Source of the DNA: Ignavibacteriales bacterium
GTDB taxonomy: Bacteria > Bacteroidota > Ignavibacteria > UBA10030 > UBA8401
Length of the DNA stretch: 43,641 nucleotides
Assembly (NCBI GenBank): GCA_016182545.1
Contig: JACPGG010000070.1
Span: forward strand, 3,182 to 46,822
Direction of reading: 5' to 3'
The translations under genes were made by a program, and so were the position numbers. The notes below the pieces were generated by a model. That model was not told where the DNA came from, searched no databases, and saw only the letters and a program-made list of their open reading frames with translations. Of this stretch, positions 41,644-43,641 are shown piece after piece. Position 1 is the first letter of the stretch. Every line of letters begins with the position of its first letter.

Positions 41644-42543
41644 ATGAGAGAGGAAACAACAAAAGAAATAAAAGAGCATTTGCTCAAAAGACGATTCCAT
41701 TCCGCTGAATTGATGCGGACGCTGGGCGTACTCCAGGTTCCGCCGTTGACGGCAGTGCTCGACACGGGGTTCGATCCGTTGACCGTTGAGAGTCATTTGA
41801 CCCAAAGCGGGCACCTGATGTCGATGATGAAGATGGCATCTGCCGGATGGCTTATTGCGGACGAGAATGCCCTCCGCCAGAAAGTATCTGCTGCGCAACG
41901 GTACAACGTACCGGTCGTCATGGGGAATGATATCTTTGTACTCTCACAGGCAAAGGGAAGAGTTGATGATTTTCTTGAACTGTGCGCGGACATCGGGGTT
42001 TCGAGGATCGAGGTGGACTATTTCACAGTTCGTTCATCCATGAAGCCACGTGATTTTGCCGTGACTGCTTTACGACGCGACCTCCAATTCATCGCAGAAA
42101 TTGCATTGCATGATCATGGTCTGTCCCATAGAAAAACGATCGACGCGTTGGTGGAGCGTGCGCAACACTGGCTCGATGCCGGCGCCGTGCAGCTGCTGGT
42201 AACATCCATTGAAAAGCAGCCATCGTTCAACACATTCTCGTCGAGAGCCACGCTCAATTATAAATACGTCGATGCGTTTGCAAAAACATTCGGTTTGCAT
42301 TCTGTCGTGTTTGATACCCCATCACAAGGAATGAGCAGGACATTGCTCGATTATTTCGGACCCGATGTCAATCTCGGCGGAGTGCGATTCGGGGATCTCT
42401 TGAACATCGAGGCGTATCGCCGTGGTCTTCATACACGGGCACTTCACAACCGCAGCAAACGCCGCTTGGTCACTGCTGAGGATGCAGAGAAGGCGAAAAA
42501 TATCGAATCAAAGCGAACACTTGAACGGAAGGAAGATCAATAG
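41644..42543 (+). CDS. Phosphosulfolactate synthase (ComA)-like TIM-barrel enzyme
   Basis: A 299-residue protein (ATG 41644, AAGGTG six bases upstream; a GTG sits one codon before). It follows the ComA family (phosphosulfolactate synthase): VLDTGFDPLTVESHL, MMKMASAGWLI, LRQKVSAAQRYNVPVVMGN, a ' IFVLSQAKGRVDDFLELC' stretch, GVSRIEV and FVKLG-like positions. ComA adds sulfite to phosphoenolpyruvate, giving phosphosulfolactate, the first step of coenzyme M synthesis in archaea; bacterial homologues make sulfolactate. Finding it inside an exopolysaccharide operon, between a FemAB-type acyltransferase and a methyltransferase, is unusual. It may supply a sulfolactate or other PEP-derived group for glycan decoration. 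The family match is fair to good by eye; the reaction here is inferred. Confidence 0.8.
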   Translation: MREETTKEIKEHLLKRRFHSAELMRTLGVLQVPPLTAVLDTGFDPLTVESHLTQSGHLMSMMKMASAGWLIADENALRQKVSAAQRYNVPVVMGNDIFVLSQAKGRVDDFLELCADIGVSRIEVDYFTVRSSMKPRDFAVTALRRDLQFIAEIALHDHGLSHRKTIDALVERAQHWLDAGAVQLLVTSIEKQPSFNTFSSRATLNYKYVDAFAKTFGLHSVVFDTPSQGMSRTLLDYFGPDVNLGGVRFGDLLNIEAYRRGLHTRALHNRSKRRLVTAEDAEKAKNIESKRTLERKEDQ

Positions 42544-42545
42544 CA

Positions 42546-42908
42546 ATGGAAACTGTACTCTCCGAATATAGCGATCAACAGCAGCGAGTGCGAAGCTTCT
42601 TTGACACGGCTGAAAGTTGGAAAGGAAGAATGTATTCCGACAAGGAAGACAGGTTCAACAGGGCAATGATACGTCGGAAGGACTATGCATTCGACATGTT
42701 GAAGCGCGTGAACGACCTCACGATCGGCCGTTCTCTCGATATCGGCTGCGGATGCGGAATTTATAGTAAAGGATTGGAGAGAATGGGTTTTGAAACATAC
42801 GGTGTGGATGTCTCGCCGGAAATGATTGAGGAGTGTAGGAAAATTCTTTCAATTCGGTGTATTTGGTTACCTCCTGAACGATCATGCTGCCCTGCAGGAA
42901 ATTCTTAG
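42546..42908 (+). pseudogene. SAM-dependent methyltransferase, N-terminal part of a broken gene
   Basis: ATG 42546 starts two bases after the ComA-like stop. The frame holds the SAM-binding motif I, SLDIGCGCGIYSKGL, and the acidic motif TYGVDVSPEMIEECRKIL, then runs out of frame (SIRCIWLPPERSC) to a TGA/TAG stop at 42906-42908. The remaining part of the fold, starting with FGVFGYLLNDHAALQEIL, is in the next frame. About 30-40 residues between the two parts (the third and fourth motif region) are missing, so there is an internal deletion as well as a frame change. The enzyme was probably a class I methyltransferase acting on the sugar or on the attached group. Confidence 0.82.
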
Positions 42909-43341
42909 AGTTCTTCGACCGGGAGGGTATTTCTTTCTCTCCGTACAGAATATCGTTTCGGCATCAAATTTCGATTACGCAATGCGTGTGTGGGTAAGAG
43001 ATCAATTACGTGGCAAACGTGAGAGTGGAAAAGCGGCGATCCCGGTACCGTGGGTGACATCTCATTCCGCCACGCATTTATTTTATAAGTCTTATTTCCC
43101 GAGAAAACTAAAACAACTTATTGCCGGGTACGGATTTACAGTGGCGGATGAAATGAGCCTTGGATATGAATTGCGTACCGCTCGAAGGTTGGGATTCTTT
43201 TCGAATGCGCTTCTGATCTCGATTGAAGAAGCGTTGGAACGATTCACCCGTTCCTTTTCAATCCCGCCGTTCAAGTATGCCGGCGATACATATTCTATTC
43301 TTTTTCAAAAAAATACAACAGAAGGAATGCAAGGAGTATGA
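42826..43341 (+). pseudogene. SAM-dependent methyltransferase, C-terminal part
   Basis: The real homology begins near 42862 with FGVFGYLLNDHAALQEIL followed by RVLRPGGYFFLSVQN, which is the class I methyltransferase core strand pair. An AmtB-sized C-terminal lid with VPWVTSHSATHLFYKSYF follows. The codons at the listed start are only the tail of the other frame. The stop overlaps the next gene by 4 bases (ATGA, 43338-43341). The break at about 42850-42865 matches the end of the N-terminal fragment. Read alone, this fragment lacks the SAM-binding motif and would be inactive. Confidence 0.82.
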
Positions 43342-43641
43342 TCATTCACAATGCATCAATACCAGTCGAAGTAATGAAGACCGAGCATTACGGAGGTCTC
43401 GGCATCATGAGAAGTTTGGGGCGGCTTGGTGTGCGAATGTTCGGCATTGATAAATCTGAATTTTCTCCCGCGCTGCGGTCACGGTACTGTCATCAGAGTT
43501 TCGTATGGGACCTGGAGCAGCACACTGCGGAAGAGTCGTTGAATTTTTTGCGTTCAGTAGTGTATCGCACGGGACCGTTCCCCATCCTGGTACCCACGAG
43601 CGATGAAACGATGATGTTTGTTGCGAAGCACGCGCAGACGT
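43338..43641 (+). CDS. ATP-grasp family enzyme (3' end beyond window)
   Basis: ATG 43338 overlaps the methyltransferase stop and has AAGGAG just upstream (at 43331). The visible 101 residues contain GGLGIMRSLGRLGVRMFGID and then LRSRYCHQSFVWDL, LVPTSDETMMFVAKHA. These are the N-terminal features of ATP-grasp carboxylate-amine ligases of the carbamoyl-phosphate-synthase/PylC-like group often found in surface-polysaccharide loci. The ATP-grasp core lies outside the window, so the reaction cannot be confirmed; an amide or peptide-type bond to a glycan carboxylate is a common role. It is the last visible gene of the operon. Confidence 0.7.
   Translation, partial: MIIHNASIPVEVMKTEHYGGLGIMRSLGRLGVRMFGIDKSEFSPALRSRYCHQSFVWDLEQHTAEESLNFLRSVVYRTGPFPILVPTSDETMMFVAKHAQT

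Overview
The window looks like chromosomal DNA from a free-living, Gram-negative member of the FCB group, probably near Ignavibacteria or another Chlorobi/Bacteroidota-related lineage. Four large secreted proteins end in a type IX secretion (T9SS) sorting domain with the NYPNPFNP-type motif. Many genes also have clear Shine-Dalgarno sites (AAGGAG-like), which classical Bacteroidia usually lack. The taxonomic placement is inference. No tRNA, rRNA, CRISPR array, transposase or phage gene was seen.

Layout. (1) 1-3727, plus strand: a two-component pair (PAS histidine kinase cut by the window edge, and a NarL-type regulator), then a sigma-54 activator whose receiver domain has lost all its phosphorylation residues. 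(2) 3720-12170: a polysaccharide-attack island with two paralogous GH18 chitinases (minus strand), a small receiver protein just upstream of one of them, and, divergently, a bacterial expansin lipoprotein followed by a TonB-C lipoprotein. (3) 12416-31637, minus strand: about 19 kb with no intergenic gap larger than about 116 bases. From its promoter end it carries a Wza-type exporter, a PorV-like barrel, a polyprenyl-phosphate glycosyltransferase fused to a FlaA1-type N-terminal module (interrupted by an in-frame TGA), a 1528-residue FN3-repeat T9SS protein, an acidic lipoprotein, a small barrel, a subtilisin-like protease, an unknown membrane protein, a malate synthase homologue with altered active site, two histidine kinases, three receiver-containing proteins and another barrel. 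(4) 32057-43641, plus strand: the divergent exopolysaccharide operon: Wzz, Wzc-type ATPase, a 55-residue membrane protein, Wzy, a WecG/TagA glycosyltransferase, Wzx, a GT4 glycosyltransferase, polysaccharide deacetylase, FemAB/CelD-like acyltransferase, a phosphosulfolactate-synthase-like enzyme, a methyltransferase and the start of an ATP-grasp enzyme.

The two exopolysaccharide arms diverge from a 0.4 kb region. On each strand this region contains a -24/-12 sigma-54 promoter with correct spacing and placement: a perfect core for wza and a one-mismatch core for wzz. With the sigma-54 activator 28 kb away, this suggests that sigma-54 switches on capsule/EPS synthesis and export, and perhaps the long minus-strand unit behind it. 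The gene set resembles the EPS loci that accompany exosortase/PEP-CTERM systems, but no exosortase is present here and T9SS cargo is encoded instead.

Four genes are damaged: a receiver-kinase fusion (one-base frameshift), the WecA-like gene (nonsense codon), wzz (internal deletion) and the methyltransferase (internal deletion). Either the assembly has errors or this lineage is losing parts of the pathway. The best candidates for new biology are the divergent sigma-54 EPS switch, the malate synthase homologue lacking catalytic residues that is co-translated with a GAF-PAS histidine kinase, the sulfolactate-synthase-like enzyme in an EPS operon, and the expansin-chitinase island.
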